Below, piece by piece: positions 38,850 through 39,614 of a DNA stretch of 39,614 nt (its first letter is position 1; each line of letters opens with the position of its first letter). Position numbers and translations under genes: made by a program. The stretch is from the NCBI GenBank assembly GCA_902776455.1, contig CACYQI010000020.1:37588-77201 (forward strand), in the 5' to 3' direction. The notes beneath the pieces were generated by a model. That model worked only from the letters and a program-made list of their open reading frames with translations. It did no database searches and was not told where the DNA came from. Origin of the DNA: an uncultured Bacteroidales bacterium (GTDB lineage: Bacteria; Bacteroidota; Bacteroidia; Bacteroidales; Bacteroidaceae).

Positions 38850-39450
38850 ACACGGAAAATACAGAAAGCAGAAAGGTAGCCTTCGGCGAAGTGAAAAGTG
38901 AAGAATAATTTACGATTTGACAATCCTAAATAATTTACAATTTAACGATTTACAATTTACAATTTATTTACGATTTAGTAATTAAATTATTTACAGGGCG
39001 GTAGCAAACTCTTCACTCTTCACTCTTCACTTTTCACTTCGCCGAAGGCGATGGGGGGAGGGTTGGGGAGAGGCCTCCTCCTACTGATACCGGCGAAAAT
39101 TCTTTACAGGAAAATCCACTCCATGCAGCAGCTTTGGCCGATGCTTCATGCCCTTCTTTCCGACGCTCCACGTTGTGTCGGCCGATGCTCCACGTTGCAT
39201 CGCCTTTTCCTCCACGTTAACTTTCCCCTTTCAACTTTCAATTTTCAACTTCATTCTTTGTTTCTTTTGTCGGCATACCATGCCGTTCTGACACTTTCTT
39301 AACTCCACTCACCAAAACAACCCTTTGTAACCCCTTGATTATCACCGCCCATTCGATTTAAGCCCATTTCCCGCCTCCGGTGGACCAAAGTGCCACAACA
39401 ACGAAAAAACGCCGTCAGAACGCGCCCCACTGCGAAAAGTTCTGACAAAA
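38850..39450 (-). repeat. Composite repeat of about 600 bp, copy B
   Basis: Inverted relative of 28979-29583 with the same order of landmarks; the distal third is a little rearranged (two GTGGAG-type units instead of three, and different spacing near 39115-39150). It encodes no supported gene; the open frame at 39051-39302 is repeat sequence. Confidence 0.85.
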
Positions 39451-39531
39451 ACTAAAGTTATTTCACACGGAAAACACAGAAACCACAGAAATTTTTCAAC
39501 ATCGAAAAACACAAACCGTGAGCGTCCTAAT

Positions 39532-39600
39532 AGGAGCCGACGCTTCCAAGCGTCGGTATCTGGCAAAGAAACGTACCGACGCTCGGAAGCGTCGGCTCCT
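39532..39600. repeat. Paired palindrome (BIME-like), copy 2
   Basis: GGAGCCGACGCTTCC at the left and GGAAGCGTCGGCTCC at the right, as in 38403-38472, with a different central spacer. It is followed by the end of the window. Confidence 0.85.
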
Positions 39601-39614
39601 ACTGCAAAGAAGAC

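Overview
The window looks like a chromosomal segment of a Bacteroidales bacterium, most likely Prevotella or a close relative. The evidence is promoters of the Bacteroidetes type (TTTG, 19-20 bp, TAnnTTTG) ahead of several genes, secreted proteins sharing a C-terminal tail of the form YNVAGQ-x-(I/V)S...KG-x-x-I-x-x-GKKV, a Bacteroidetes-type alpha-2-macroglobulin, and very repeat-rich intergenic DNA. I see no rRNA, tRNA, CRISPR array, transposase or phage genes.

Layout. 1-773: repeat-rich DNA and a terminator. 774-2114: two small secreted proteins, one ending in a dockerin. 2379-9273: membrane J-domain protein, RecB-type PD-(D/E)XK nuclease and a giant secreted SGNH hydrolase. 9578-18175: a GH18 chitinase-like domain fused to an alpha-2-macroglobulin, then ridA and pepD. 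18229-24350: an A+T-rich island with an McrBC restriction pair and a lipoprotein, preceded by a long structured leader and bracketed by two inverted copies of a MITE-like element. 23677-32089 (minus strand): a small RyR-domain protein, a multi-pass membrane protein with two Rossmann-like domains and a C-terminal RyR domain, a TIR-transmembrane protein and an exported TPR protein. 32328-38365: a UvrD/RecB-type helicase-nuclease, panB and a PAP2 phosphatase with a probable outer-membrane barrel. 38366-39614: repeats.

Two themes stand out. First, 23677-32089 reads as a candidate envelope-spanning signalling or conflict module. A TIR enzyme with its predicted catalytic Glu lies next to a channel-like RyR protein and a free RyR domain, and beside McrBC, so the region resembles a small defence island. 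The functional link is inferred from domains and neighbourhood only.

Second, most gaps are filled with short tandem repeats whose period is exactly 7 bp, in several sequence classes, together with G/C-rich palindromes. The arrays abut start codons, supply the stop codons of three genes, and lie in frame inside three large genes. A composite repeat of about 600 bp occurs twice in inverted orientation, flanking 29.6-38.8 kb. The GH18-macroglobulin fusion is the most unusual single protein.
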